DNA of 64,000 bases, from contig NZ_CP035042.1 in NCBI RefSeq assembly GCF_009834345.1, forward strand, positions 3,224,001-3,288,000, written 5' to 3'. The translations under genes were made by a program, and so were the position numbers. Below are positions 17,409 to 25,656 of this stretch, piece by piece. A model generated the notes under the pieces. That model was not told where the DNA came from. It ran no database searches and worked only from the letters and a program-made list of their open reading frames with translations. This DNA is from Billgrantia tianxiuensis (GTDB taxonomy: Bacteria; Pseudomonadota; Gammaproteobacteria; Pseudomonadales; Halomonadaceae). The stretch's first letter is position 1. Each line of letters begins with the position of its first letter.

Positions 17409-18862
17409 GATCGGGACTCCTCTATTGATGGCTGGATCATGATAGCTGGACCATCCGCCTGTTCGCGTGCGGCCAGTCGCCTTGCAGTCTCGTCCAGCGC
17501 CTCCCAGGCCAGGCGGACCAGCTCATCGATCTCGGCGCGGGTAATGACCAGCGGCGGCGAAATGATCATCGTATCACCCACCGAGCGCATCACCAGGCCA
17601 TGATCGAAGCAGATGTCGCGACACAGGGTGCCGACGCCAAAGCCCTTGGGGAACCGCGCTTTGTCGAAGCGCTCGCCGGTGTCGGGGTCGATCAGCTCCA
17701 GTGCCCCGATCAACCCCAGCGAGCGCACCTCGCCCACCAGGGAGTGATCGGCCAGGGTGGCCCAGCGCTCGGCGAGATAGGGTCCCACGTCGTCACGCAC
17801 CCGCTCGACGATGCCCTCGGCCTGCATCAGCTCGAGATTCTTCAGCGCCACGGCAGCGCACACCGGATGCCCCGAATAGGTGAAACCGTGGAAGAACTCG
17901 CCGCCGCGCTCGATCAGGGTCTCGGCGACTCGGTCGCCCACCAGCACGCCGCCGATCGGCAGGTAGCCGGACGAGAGCCCCTTGGCGATGGGCATCAGAT
18001 CGGGTTTCAAATCGTAGTGGACGCTGCCGAACCACTCCCCCAGCCGGCCGAAGCCGCAGATCACTTCGTCCACTACCAGCAGGATGTCGTACCTGGCCAG
18101 CACCTCCTTGACGGCCGGCCAGTAACTCTCCGGCGGAATGATGGCGCCACCCGCGCCCTGCACCGGCTCGGCGATGAAGGCGGCGACGTTCTCCTCGCCG
18201 AGTTCCAGAATCTTCGCCTCCAGGGCTGCGGCGCACTCGCGGCCGAACGCTTCCGGGCTGATATCGCACCCTTCTCCAACCCGCCCTTCTGCAAACTTTC
18301 CCTCACCAAACCAATAGGGCTGCCGCACATGGGCGATCTTGGGCACCGTCGGGCCGCCCTGGGCATGCATCGGCGCCATGCCGCCAAGGCTCATGCCAGC
18401 CACGGTGGAACCGTGATAGGCGTTCTCGCGGGCGATCACCCACTGTTTGTCGGGCTTGCCTTCGAGCGCCCAGTAGCGACGTACCATGCGCAGCACGGTG
18501 TCGTTGGCCTCGGAGCCCGAGCCGGTGAAAAACACCCGGTTCATGTGCGCCGGCGCCAGTCGGCACAGCATCTCGGCCAGCTTCACCGCCGGCGGATGGG
18601 TACTCTTGAAGAAGTTGTTGTAGTAAGGCAGTTCTCGCAGCTGCGCGGTGGCCGCCTCGACCAGCTCCTCGCGGCCGTAGCCCAGATTGACGCACCACAG
18701 CCCGGCCATGGCGTCGAGGATGCGGTTGCCCTCGCTGTCATGGATGTAGACGCCCTCGGCGTGGATGACGATACGGCTACCCTCATCGCCCAGCGCCTTG
18801 AAGTCGGTGAAGGGGTGCAGGTGGTGCTCCCGATCCAACTGGCGGTAGGTCTCGGTATGCAT
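17405..18862 (-). CDS. spuC: Putrescine/polyamine--pyruvate aminotransferase (SpuC-like, class III)
   Basis: PLP aminotransferase of 485 residues resembling SpuC, which transfers an amino group from putrescine or other polyamines to pyruvate. Motifs are the N-terminal HHLHPFTDFKAL, FFTGSGSEANDTVLRMV for the phosphate site, LLVVDEVICGFGRLGEWFG and the PLP lysine in PIAKGLSSGYLPIGG. Near residue 185 the sequence reads WFGEGKFAEGRVGEGCDISPE. Relatives usually run directly from GEG to the acidic segment, so about ten residues with a repeated GEG appear inserted. It lies 11 bases after puuD and overlaps puuC2. The first product, 4-aminobutanal, would be oxidised by the adjacent dehydrogenase. Confidence 0.85.
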   Translation of the reverse strand: MHTETYRQLDREHHLHPFTDFKALGDEGSRIVIHAEGVYIHDSEGNRILDAMAGLWCVNLGYGREELVEAATAQLRELPYYNNFFKSTHPPAVKLAEMLCRLAPAHMNRVFFTGSGSEANDTVLRMVRRYWALEGKPDKQWVIARENAYHGSTVAGMSLGGMAPMHAQGGPTVPKIAHVRQPYWFGEGKFAEGRVGEGCDISPEAFGRECAAALEAKILELGEENVAAFIAEPVQGAGGAIIPPESYWPAVKEVLARYDILLVVDEVICGFGRLGEWFGSVHYDLKPDLMPIAKGLSSGYLPIGGVLVGDRVAETLIERGGEFFHGFTYSGHPVCAAVALKNLELMQAEGIVERVRDDVGPYLAERWATLADHSLVGEVRSLGLIGALELIDPDTGERFDKARFPKGFGVGTLCRDICFDHGLVMRSVGDTMIISPPLVITRAEIDELVRLAWEALDETARRLAAREQADGPAIMIQPSIEESRS

Positions 18863-18873
18863 GGCTCCCCCGA

Positions 18874-19635
18874 TCAGCTCGTCAAGGCCAGTGAGCGCTC
18901 GTCACTGTGCTCGCGGCAGGCGCTGGCAAACCCTTCGAACAGCGCGTGGTAGAGCGGGTGCTCCTGTGTACGCCATTCGGGGTGCCACTGCACAGCCAGG
19001 GCGAAAGCCGAGGCTGCGGCCACCGATATCGCTTCGATCAGCCCGTCCGGCGCCACCGCCTCCACCTTCAGCCCGTCACCCAAGCGATCGATACCCTGCT
19101 GGTGCAGTGAATTGACCCTCGTTTGCGGTTCGGCATACAGCGTCGCCAGGCGGCCACCGGCGCGAATCTCGACGTCATGCGCGGGGGCATAGCGGGTCGC
19201 GTAGTCGGCCTCGGGCTCGCGGTGGTCGGAGAGTCCAGGCACATTCTGCACCGCCTGGTGCAGCGTGCCACCGTAGGCCACGTTGAGCTCCTGAAAGCCG
19301 CGACAGATCCCCAGCAGCGGCAGGCCGCGCCGAATGGAGGCGGGTATCCAGGCCAAGGCGGCGGCGTCACGATGCGGATCGTCGCGGGTGTTTTCCGGTG
19401 CCCGCTCAGCGCCATAACGCGCAGGCTCGACGTTGGAGTAGCTGCCGGTCAGCAACAGACCGTCCAGATGAGCAAGCAGATCGCCGTCCACGGCGTCCTG
19501 CCAAACCGGCAGCACCACCGGCGCCAGGCCATAGGTACGCAGCGCACTCAAGTACTTGTCGGTTACCACATGGGCGGGGTGCCCCTCCACCTCACGGCGA
19601 CAGGCAATGACGCCCACCAGGGGTCGGCTCGGCAT
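18874..19635 (-). CDS. puuD: Gamma-glutamyl-gamma-aminobutyrate hydrolase
   Basis: Class-I glutamine-amidotransferase-like hydrolase that releases GABA and glutamate from gamma-glutamyl-GABA, the last step of the Puu pathway. With the start at 19635 the product has 253 residues, the length of E. coli PuuD (254). The nucleophile is Cys111 (LLGICRGFQELN) and the His/Glu pair is His218 and Glu220 (AVQWHPEW). GAGGAGG lies just before this ATG. A longer frame starting at 19728 would add 31 unsupported residues. It is the first gene of puuD-spuC-puuC2, divergent from puuA1. Confidence 0.93.
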   Translation of the reverse strand: MPSRPLVGVIACRREVEGHPAHVVTDKYLSALRTYGLAPVVLPVWQDAVDGDLLAHLDGLLLTGSYSNVEPARYGAERAPENTRDDPHRDAAALAWIPASIRRGLPLLGICRGFQELNVAYGGTLHQAVQNVPGLSDHREPEADYATRYAPAHDVEIRAGGRLATLYAEPQTRVNSLHQQGIDRLGDGLKVEAVAPDGLIEAISVAAASAFALAVQWHPEWRTQEHPLYHALFEGFASACREHSDERSLALTS

Positions 19636-19666
19636 GGCGGCCTCCTCGAAAATCAGATTGGCGCAA

Positions 19667-19692
19667 ATAGTGTTGATTAAACTTTCCACTAT
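19667..19692. promoter_or_regulatory. Inverted repeat in the puuD-puuA divergent region
   Basis: ATAGTG (19667-19672) and CACTAT (19687-19692) form an inverted repeat around 14 AT-rich bases, 32 bases upstream of the puuD start. It is a candidate operator for the divergent puu genes. The binding protein is unknown; the PuuR-like protein is the obvious candidate. Confidence 0.35.
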
Positions 19693-19800
19693 CGAGGCAA
19701 AAAAATCCAGCCCGCCCCTGCCCGACACTCAACCAAGCAATGAAAGACAGGACTCGTCTCGAACCAAGCAAGAGATTTTCCCCGGCCAAACGTAAAGGAT

Positions 19801-19830
19801 TTGACAACACTGACTCATCATCGAAAGATA
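19801..19830 (+). promoter_or_regulatory. Possible sigma-70 promoter for puuA1
   Basis: TTGACA at 19801-19806 is a consensus -35. AAGATA at 19825-19830 is a weak -10 at 18-base spacing. The puuA1 ATG follows 39 bases later. Confidence 0.4.
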
Positions 19831-19868
19831 GACGTCAATAACGACCCAGCGACACTCACAGGTGCCCC

Positions 19869-21245
19869 ATGCCGCCGCTCAGCGCCGATCAGGCCCGGGA
19901 ATTTCTCGCGCGCCACCCTGACATCGACAGCATCGACCTACTGATCAGCGATCTCAACGGTGTCATGCGTGGCAAACGCATCCCGCGAGACAACCTGGAC
20001 AAGGTCTGCCGGCAGGGCGTCAACCTTCCGGCATCGGTCTTCGCCCTGGATATCAATGGCCACACCATCGAAGCCACCGGGCTGGGACTCGCCATCGGCG
20101 ACAGCGACCGGGTCTGCCGGCCCGTGGCGGGCTCCCTGATGCCGACGCCGTGGCTGCGCAATGGCCGCCAGGGGCAACTGCTGATGACCATGGTCGAGCC
20201 CGACGAGACCCCCTTTTTCGCCGACCCGCGCCAGGTACTGTCACGCCAGCTGGAACGACTGCACAAGCGCGGCCTGACGCCCGTTGTCGCCGTGGAGATG
20301 GAATTCTATCTGCTGGATCGCGAGCGCACCGGGGACGGACTGATACAACCGCCGCGCTCGCCCCGCAGCGGCGAGCGTGCCAGCCAGAGCCAGCTCTACT
20401 CCATCGGCGAACTCGACGAATATGCCGACTTTCTCGAAGACGTGCAGCGGGCGGCCGAGTGCCAGGGCCTGCCGCTCGATACGGCGCTCAAGGAGTGCGC
20501 GCCGGGTCAGTTCGAGATCACCCTCGGCCACTGCGACGATGCGCTCAGGGCGTGCGACAGCGCCGTCCTGCTGAAGCGCCTGATCAAGGGCGTAGCGCTC
20601 AATCACGGCTTCGAGGCCACGTTCATGGCCAAGCCCTATGGCCTCGAGGCCGGCAACGGCACCCATGTGCACCTCAGCATGCTCGACGCCAGCGGCCGCA
20701 ACGTGTTCGCCGCTCCCGACGGCGATCCGCTCGGCAGCGCCACCCTGCATCAGGCCGTTGCCGGGATGCTGGCGCTGATGCCGGCGTCGATGGCGATCTG
20801 TGCCCCCAACCTAAACTCCTTCCGCCGCTTCCAGCCAGGTCTCTACGTGCCCATGACGCCCACCTGGGGCTTCGACAACCGCTCGGTGGCACTGCGTATT
20901 CCTTCGGGCAGCAACGACGCACGCCGTATCGAGCATCGTGTTGCCGGTGCCGACGTCAACCCCTACCTGCTGCTCGCCGTGCTGCTGGCCAGCATCGAGC
21001 ACGGCATTGCGGAACGGCTGACGCCGCCCGCCCCTGTCACCGGCAACGCCTACGAGCAGTTCGAGCCCTCCTTGACCAACAGCTGGCATCGAGCCCTCGA
21101 CCTGCTGGAAGCCAGCGAGCCGTTGCAGAATGCCCTGGGCCGCGATTTCGTCCACGTTTTCGTTGCCAATCGGCGCGCCGAGCGCGACCTGGCCATGCAG
21201 ACGGTGAGCCAGTTGGAGTATGCCTGGTATCTCAGGCACGTGTAG
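19869..21245 (+). CDS. puuA: Gamma-glutamylputrescine synthetase (glutamine synthetase family), copy 1
   Basis: ATP-dependent ligase joining glutamate to putrescine, the first step of the Puu pathway. The 458 residues have the length of the GS-like PuuA group. The N-terminal beta-grasp segment reads DLLISDLNGVMRGKRIPRDN. Catalytic-domain motifs include VAVEMEFYLLD, KECAPGQFEITLGH, EAGNGTHVHLSM and APNLNSFRRFQPG. It is divergent from puuD with a 233-base regulatory gap and converges with the LysR gene at a 7-base distance. A second, only distantly similar paralogue lies at 32151-33496. Activity on other amines is possible. Confidence 0.88.
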   Translation: MPPLSADQAREFLARHPDIDSIDLLISDLNGVMRGKRIPRDNLDKVCRQGVNLPASVFALDINGHTIEATGLGLAIGDSDRVCRPVAGSLMPTPWLRNGRQGQLLMTMVEPDETPFFADPRQVLSRQLERLHKRGLTPVVAVEMEFYLLDRERTGDGLIQPPRSPRSGERASQSQLYSIGELDEYADFLEDVQRAAECQGLPLDTALKECAPGQFEITLGHCDDALRACDSAVLLKRLIKGVALNHGFEATFMAKPYGLEAGNGTHVHLSMLDASGRNVFAAPDGDPLGSATLHQAVAGMLALMPASMAICAPNLNSFRRFQPGLYVPMTPTWGFDNRSVALRIPSGSNDARRIEHRVAGADVNPYLLLAVLLASIEHGIAERLTPPAPVTGNAYEQFEPSLTNSWHRALDLLEASEPLQNALGRDFVHVFVANRRAERDLAMQTVSQLEYAWYLRHV

Positions 21246-21252
21246 TGGCGAC

Positions 21253-22161
21253 TTACAGCAACTCTTCTTCTTGTATCTTCAAGCACGTCTGCCAGATTCG
21301 CTCCGCAATGGGCTGATCGTGTTCGGCATGTCGGAAGAGACAAATATCCAGTGGTGCGGTATGGGAGGCATCGCCGACAATAACCAGCCGTCCTGTCGAT
21401 AACTCATCACGCACGGCACGCTCCGGTACCCAGGCAATCCCGCTACCGGCGATTGCACCTCGCTTCAGCACGTCGGACATGGAGCATTCATAGCAAAACT
21501 GCAGTCGTGACGAGAGATTCTCACGCGCCAGGATCAGCGCCGTCATGCGGCCAAGATAACTGTCCGTGGAATAGCAGAGATAAGGCTGAGGTGTTGTGTC
21601 GTCATCGAGTGGGTATATTGCCTGTCCCGCTTTACCCACAGCGCTGACCGGCACCAGCCGCTCGGAGCCCAGTACTATCGAGGGATAACGTCCGATATCG
21701 GTCAGTGTCGGTAACAAGGGGCTGTTATAGGCAAGCATCAGGTCGCAGTTGCCGCTGATCAAAGCCTCGACGCATCCTGCCACGTGATCGGCCACGACCC
21801 TCGCCCTGATACTACCTAAACGACTTTGCAGCTGCTCATGCCAGTCCACGAAGAAGCTGACCGCCAGGGTATGCGAGGCGGAGATGGAGACGACCTCCTC
21901 GATCTGAGGCACAAACCCCAGCGCTTCCTCACGCCCGACGCGTAGCAACGAGAGAGCATCCTGTGCGGTGCGCTGAAAGGACTCCCCAACCGGGGTAAGA
22001 GCTACAGGGAAAACACTGCGATCGAACAAAGGGGCGCCGACCCAGTATTCGAGATTGCGAATACGGCGGCTGAAAGCTGGCTGAGTCACATTGCGCAGCG
22101 TTGCGGCGCGCGAGAAGTTGCGTGTGGCAGCCAAGGTGAGGAAATCTTCCAGCCAGTTCAT
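21253..22161 (-). CDS. LysR-family transcriptional regulator
   Basis: A 302-residue LysR-type regulator. The winged helix-turn-helix spans about residues 1-60 (MNWLEDFLTLAATRNFSRAA, then TQPAFSRRIRNLEYWVG). A periplasmic-binding-like effector domain follows from about 90. The ATG at 22161 gives the standard LysR N-terminus; a longer frame from 22206 would add 15 residues without family support. It is the last gene of a leftward trio after a symporter and a racemase, so it probably controls amino-acid uptake and racemisation in response to an acidic amino acid or similar ligand. The divergent layout usual for LysR genes is absent. Confidence 0.87.
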   Translation of the reverse strand: MNWLEDFLTLAATRNFSRAATLRNVTQPAFSRRIRNLEYWVGAPLFDRSVFPVALTPVGESFQRTAQDALSLLRVGREEALGFVPQIEEVVSISASHTLAVSFFVDWHEQLQSRLGSIRARVVADHVAGCVEALISGNCDLMLAYNSPLLPTLTDIGRYPSIVLGSERLVPVSAVGKAGQAIYPLDDDTTPQPYLCYSTDSYLGRMTALILARENLSSRLQFCYECSMSDVLKRGAIAGSGIAWVPERAVRDELSTGRLVIVGDASHTAPLDICLFRHAEHDQPIAERIWQTCLKIQEEELL

Positions 22162-22260
22162 TTCCACGGCATGGCCCAGAACGCAGGGAGACATGAGTCC
22201 CAGCATAACGTCAATGCCCTCCTCGCCGCCAGCCTCATGTTTCCTTGGGGAAGCAGCCGG

Positions 22261-23718
22261 TTACTGCGCCAGTGCCACACAGCTGTGAGCCAATATTTCA
22301 GTCGGGTCCAGAAGCGTTACGTGTTGACACCGCACTGGGTCAAGCTCGATCAGCGGCAGCTCAGTGCAGCCGAGAATGATGACCTCGGCACCGTTTTCCA
22401 GCAGGTGATCAATGGCGGCGTGCAGATGCTCGCTGCATTCACCCGATACATACCCGGCCTTTACCCCCCGGCTGCCATAGATGGCCTCCATGACACGCGC
22501 CTGAAACTCCGGCGCTGGAACCAGAGTTTCACGGCCTGAGGACGACATGATGTCATGGTAGACGCGGCTCTCCACGGTACCACTGGTCGCCAGCAGCCCC
22601 ACCCGGGTGAAAGATTCGTTGCCGGCACCGAGGTGGTCGACCACAGCGGTCAGCATGTTGATGATGGGTATGCCGATATAAGGTTGAATCCGTGCCACGA
22701 AAGCATGTGCCGTATTGCAGGGGATGGCTATCGCGTTGGCTCCCTCTGCTTCAAGACGCTGGCAGGTAGCCAGCATCGGAATACTCGGATCCTCGCCATT
22801 ACCAATGAGATTGGCAGTACGATCAGGGATCTGAGGGTTTTGCTCTACGACTATCTTGAGGTGGTCCTGATCACGTTCGGCACGGGTCAGGCTGACCACC
22901 TTACGCATGAAATCGACCGTCGCCGCGGGCCCGACTCCGCCCAGCACGCCTAACTTGAAGGAGTGGCGTTCACGCTCACGGTCATGGCCTAGCGCATACT
23001 CGGCATAAATCAGATTCGAATCCAACAAGGGCACCGGCGTCAGGGACTGCAATGACGCCATCAGCACCGGTATCTCGCTCAGCCCCGGCACGATGATGTC
23101 GGCGCCCTTGGTGACGAGGTTATCGCAGGTCTCCAACAACAATTGCAGACACCCGCTCCCGTGATGACCGCTCTTGATGCCTGAAGGACCATAGATCGCT
23201 TGCATCAGGGCATCGCGCTGCACGACTTGATCCGGATACACGATCTCAGCGCAGCCTTCGAAGCGCTGTTCAAAGAGACACGAAGCCCTCACATAGCTGG
23301 AAGTCAGCACCCCGATCTTGCGCGCCTCCGGATATTTTCCACGAATGTGATCCAGCAAAGCATCGAATATGTCGACAACGTTGTAGCTTATTTCTGGTGT
23401 GATTTCGGAAAGGAAGGTATGAGACAGGAAGCAAGGGACCAAGGCATTCTCAACCTTTCCCTGCATACCCTTTAGAACATCGTATACATAAAACTTTCGA
23501 CGAATGGGATTGTAGTCTTCATCGGCAATGCCGGGGCCGTCGTCGAAGTGGCGCTGCTCGAAGGCAATATCGACACCACCGGTCGGCTTACAGTTCTGTG
23601 CAGCCCGCACTGTCTTGATCAGCACATCGGCACTGCCAAGCGCCCCTAGTCCACCCACGACTCCATAGCGAACTACCGGTCTGACGGAAGAGCTGCAACC
23701 GGATACTTCACGCCTCAT
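22261..23718 (-). CDS. Tandem aspartate/glutamate racemase-like protein
   Basis: A 485-residue protein with two Asp/Glu racemase-family domains in tandem (about 15-240 and 253-480). Racemases of this family use two cysteines. The C-terminal domain has both, Cys334 (IPCNTAHAF) and Cys451 (ILGCTELPL), so it looks active. The N-terminal domain keeps the first, Cys96 (VPCFLSHTF), but has PGLSEIP at 211-217 in place of GCTELP, so the second is lost. GC content is clearly lower than in flanking genes, some 60-base lines being near 40%. AAAGGAG precedes the ATG. The neighbouring symporter suggests use of acidic or D-amino acids. Confidence 0.85.
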   Translation of the reverse strand: MRREVSGCSSSVRPVVRYGVVGGLGALGSADVLIKTVRAAQNCKPTGGVDIAFEQRHFDDGPGIADEDYNPIRRKFYVYDVLKGMQGKVENALVPCFLSHTFLSEITPEISYNVVDIFDALLDHIRGKYPEARKIGVLTSSYVRASCLFEQRFEGCAEIVYPDQVVQRDALMQAIYGPSGIKSGHHGSGCLQLLLETCDNLVTKGADIIVPGLSEIPVLMASLQSLTPVPLLDSNLIYAEYALGHDRERERHSFKLGVLGGVGPAATVDFMRKVVSLTRAERDQDHLKIVVEQNPQIPDRTANLIGNGEDPSIPMLATCQRLEAEGANAIAIPCNTAHAFVARIQPYIGIPIINMLTAVVDHLGAGNESFTRVGLLATSGTVESRVYHDIMSSSGRETLVPAPEFQARVMEAIYGSRGVKAGYVSGECSEHLHAAIDHLLENGAEVIILGCTELPLIELDPVRCQHVTLLDPTEILAHSCVALAQ

Positions 23719-23749
23719 GGCGGCTGTCTCCTTTGACGCCTACATCGAT

Positions 23750-23786
23750 CCGTACCGGCAGCCACGATTCAACGCTGCCAGTACGG
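23750..23786. other. Intercistronic stem-loop between symporter and racemase genes
   Basis: CCGTACCGGCAGC (23750-23762) pairs with GCTGCCAGTACGG (23774-23786) with one mismatch and an 11-base loop. It lies right after the symporter stop, in the 80-base gap. Five Ts follow on the plus strand rather than the transcribed strand, so it may act as an mRNA-stabilising or attenuating structure more than a strong terminator. Confidence 0.45.
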
Positions 23787-23798
23787 ATTTTTAGAGGT

Positions 23799-25094
23799 TC
23801 AGGTGAATGAGGACCGCATTACGTGAGGCGTGTTATAGACAGCTTCGTCCAGTTCGCCTTCGCTCTTGGCCACCAGACAGCTCACCGCACAATCTCCGGC
23901 TACGTTAAGTCCGGTACGTGCCATGTCGAGCACACGGTCGATACCCGCAATAATGGCAACACCCTCCAGCGGCAAGCCCACCGAGGTTAGAACCAGAGAC
24001 AGCATGATCAGCCCCGCGCCCGGCACACCAGCCGTACCGATGGAACCCAAGGTTGCTGTCAGAATGATGGTCGCGTAAGCGCCAGCGCCCAGATCGACAC
24101 CATAGGCCTGGGCGATAAACAACGCACAGACACCCTGATAAAGCGCAGTACCATCCATGTTGATCGTGGCACCCAGCGGAAGTACAAAGCTGGAAACTCC
24201 CCGCTTGACACCTAAATTCTGCTCAGCGGCCATCATGGTAACAGGAAGTGTGCCGGCACTTGAGGTGCTGGTAAAAGCCAGCATGATCGGCTCGATGCTG
24301 CCCTGGAAGTAGCGTAACGGATTCAGCCGCGCCAAGAAGCGAAGCATGCCACCATAAACCACCACGGCATGAACGATGCAGCCCAGGTAGACGATCCCGA
24401 TCACCTTGGCTAACGGCAACAGCATCTCCAAACCATAAGTGCCAGCCACCCAAGTCATCAGAGCAAAGACGCCGTAGGGAGTGAACGCGATGATGATACT
24501 GGTCATGCGGTAGATGATTTCAGCAGCGGACTCGAAGAACTCACGCACAGGCCGCGCCTTCTCGCCGACCAGTGTGATGCAAAGGCCGAACAGGATGGCG
24601 AACACGATAATCTGCAGCACATTGCCTTCGGCGAAGGCTTCGACAGCATTGGTCGGCACCAGTCCCAATAGGGTTTCCACTGCCGTAGGCGCCTCAGGCA
24701 CTGCTACTGCTGCAACTGTGCCAAGTTCAATCCCGACACCAGGCTGGAACACGCTTGCCAGCACCAACCCGATGGCAATGGCCACTGCCGTCATGCCTAG
24801 ATATAGCAGCAGTGTCTTGAAACTCAGGCGGCCCATCTTGGATAAGTTGTTTAGCGACGCCACCCCGGTCACCAGGGAAACGAACACTAGTGGCACAATC
24901 AACATCTTGATGCCGCGAATGAACAGATCACCCAACGGCTTGATGTCGGCAGCGAGGTCGGCGCGCCCCACCTGATTGAGCACGACCCCTAGACTCAGGC
25001 CGAGCACCAGGGCGATGAAGATTTGCTTCCATAGCGGAAGTCGGGTCCAGGGAGAGAGAAAACCTCGACGTGGTAGGGTTTGTGTGTCCGCCAT
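23799..25094 (-). CDS. Dicarboxylate/amino acid:cation symporter (GltP/DctA family)
   Basis: Membrane symporter of 431 residues in the DAACS family, which takes up glutamate, aspartate or C4-dicarboxylates with Na+ or H+. Eight transmembrane segments and the two re-entrant loops are evident. Signature parts are FTSTSSAGTLPVTMMAAE (the serine-rich loop), VLPLGATINMDGTALYQG, and the late PGAGLIMLSLVLTSVGLP and GIDRVLDMARTGLNVAGD. AGGAAA lies upstream of the ATG. The downstream racemase favours an acidic amino acid as substrate. Base composition is a little lower in GC than the flanks, as for the racemase. Confidence 0.9.
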   Translation of the reverse strand: MADTQTLPRRGFLSPWTRLPLWKQIFIALVLGLSLGVVLNQVGRADLAADIKPLGDLFIRGIKMLIVPLVFVSLVTGVASLNNLSKMGRLSFKTLLLYLGMTAVAIAIGLVLASVFQPGVGIELGTVAAVAVPEAPTAVETLLGLVPTNAVEAFAEGNVLQIIVFAILFGLCITLVGEKARPVREFFESAAEIIYRMTSIIIAFTPYGVFALMTWVAGTYGLEMLLPLAKVIGIVYLGCIVHAVVVYGGMLRFLARLNPLRYFQGSIEPIMLAFTSTSSAGTLPVTMMAAEQNLGVKRGVSSFVLPLGATINMDGTALYQGVCALFIAQAYGVDLGAGAYATIILTATLGSIGTAGVPGAGLIMLSLVLTSVGLPLEGVAIIAGIDRVLDMARTGLNVAGDCAVSCLVAKSEGELDEAVYNTPHVMRSSFT

Positions 25095-25656
25095 AGTGAA
25101 ATTTCCTGCTTATCGTTATAGGGCCCTGCGCGTGAAACAGCCGGGTCGAGTGGTCATGGTCATACAGCACCTCAATGGGCGGCCAACTCTTTATTTTTAT
25201 TTCTCATGCAAAGATTGCATGGAGCGGCAGGAAGCGGCGTGCGGCCGCACGTGGCAGGAGGTACGCCATGTCCATCGTCATGACGGAGCACATCAGCGCT
25301 GTTTTTCGGCAATCAAACCGAGAAATCCAAGCCAGCTAAGAAATTGACCACTACCGAGGAAGGTGGTTAAGTTTTCCAATTGACTTGGATATGCCAATGA
25401 TCGATTCGCAAGCATTTAGCATAAAGATAAATAAAACTGGCTTTCGTGAGGGCGTACGATTTCACACAACCTAACCTGGCCGTCGGCATTACTGCGAACA
25501 AGGAGCATTGCCAAGGAGTCCCTACAGAGCGGCCAAAGAGTGCTGGGTCTCGTGCGCGAAGAATCATGCCGAACTGAAAGTAACGCCCCGAACCGGGTCG
25601 GGGCGATGCATGAAGGAGAAAGCATGAAGGAGAAAAAAGTCAGCTGAAGGAGAATA
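25095..25656. other. Gene-free region upstream of the symporter gene
   Basis: About 560 bases without a convincing gene, AT-richer than the flanks. The right part holds the terminator at 25572-25605. It also has two tandem copies of GCATGAAGGAGAAA (25608-25621 and 25622-25635) and a degenerate third, so three ribosome-site-like AAGGAG motifs occur within 45 bases without an ORF of note. The left part presumably carries the symporter promoter on the minus strand. Short frames here show no family resemblance. Confidence 0.6.
25572..25605 (-). terminator. Rho-independent terminator of the glycine-zipper gene
   Basis: CGCCCCGA (25584-25591) pairs with TCGGGGCG (25598-25605) across a 6-base loop. 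On the minus strand TTACTTTC follows. It lies about 50 bases beyond the stop of the minus-strand gene at 25657. Confidence 0.6.

Noticed and set aside
25095..25571. Insertion-sequence remnant upstream of the symporter
   Set aside because: No transposase fragment, no clear terminal inverted repeats and no target duplication could be found.
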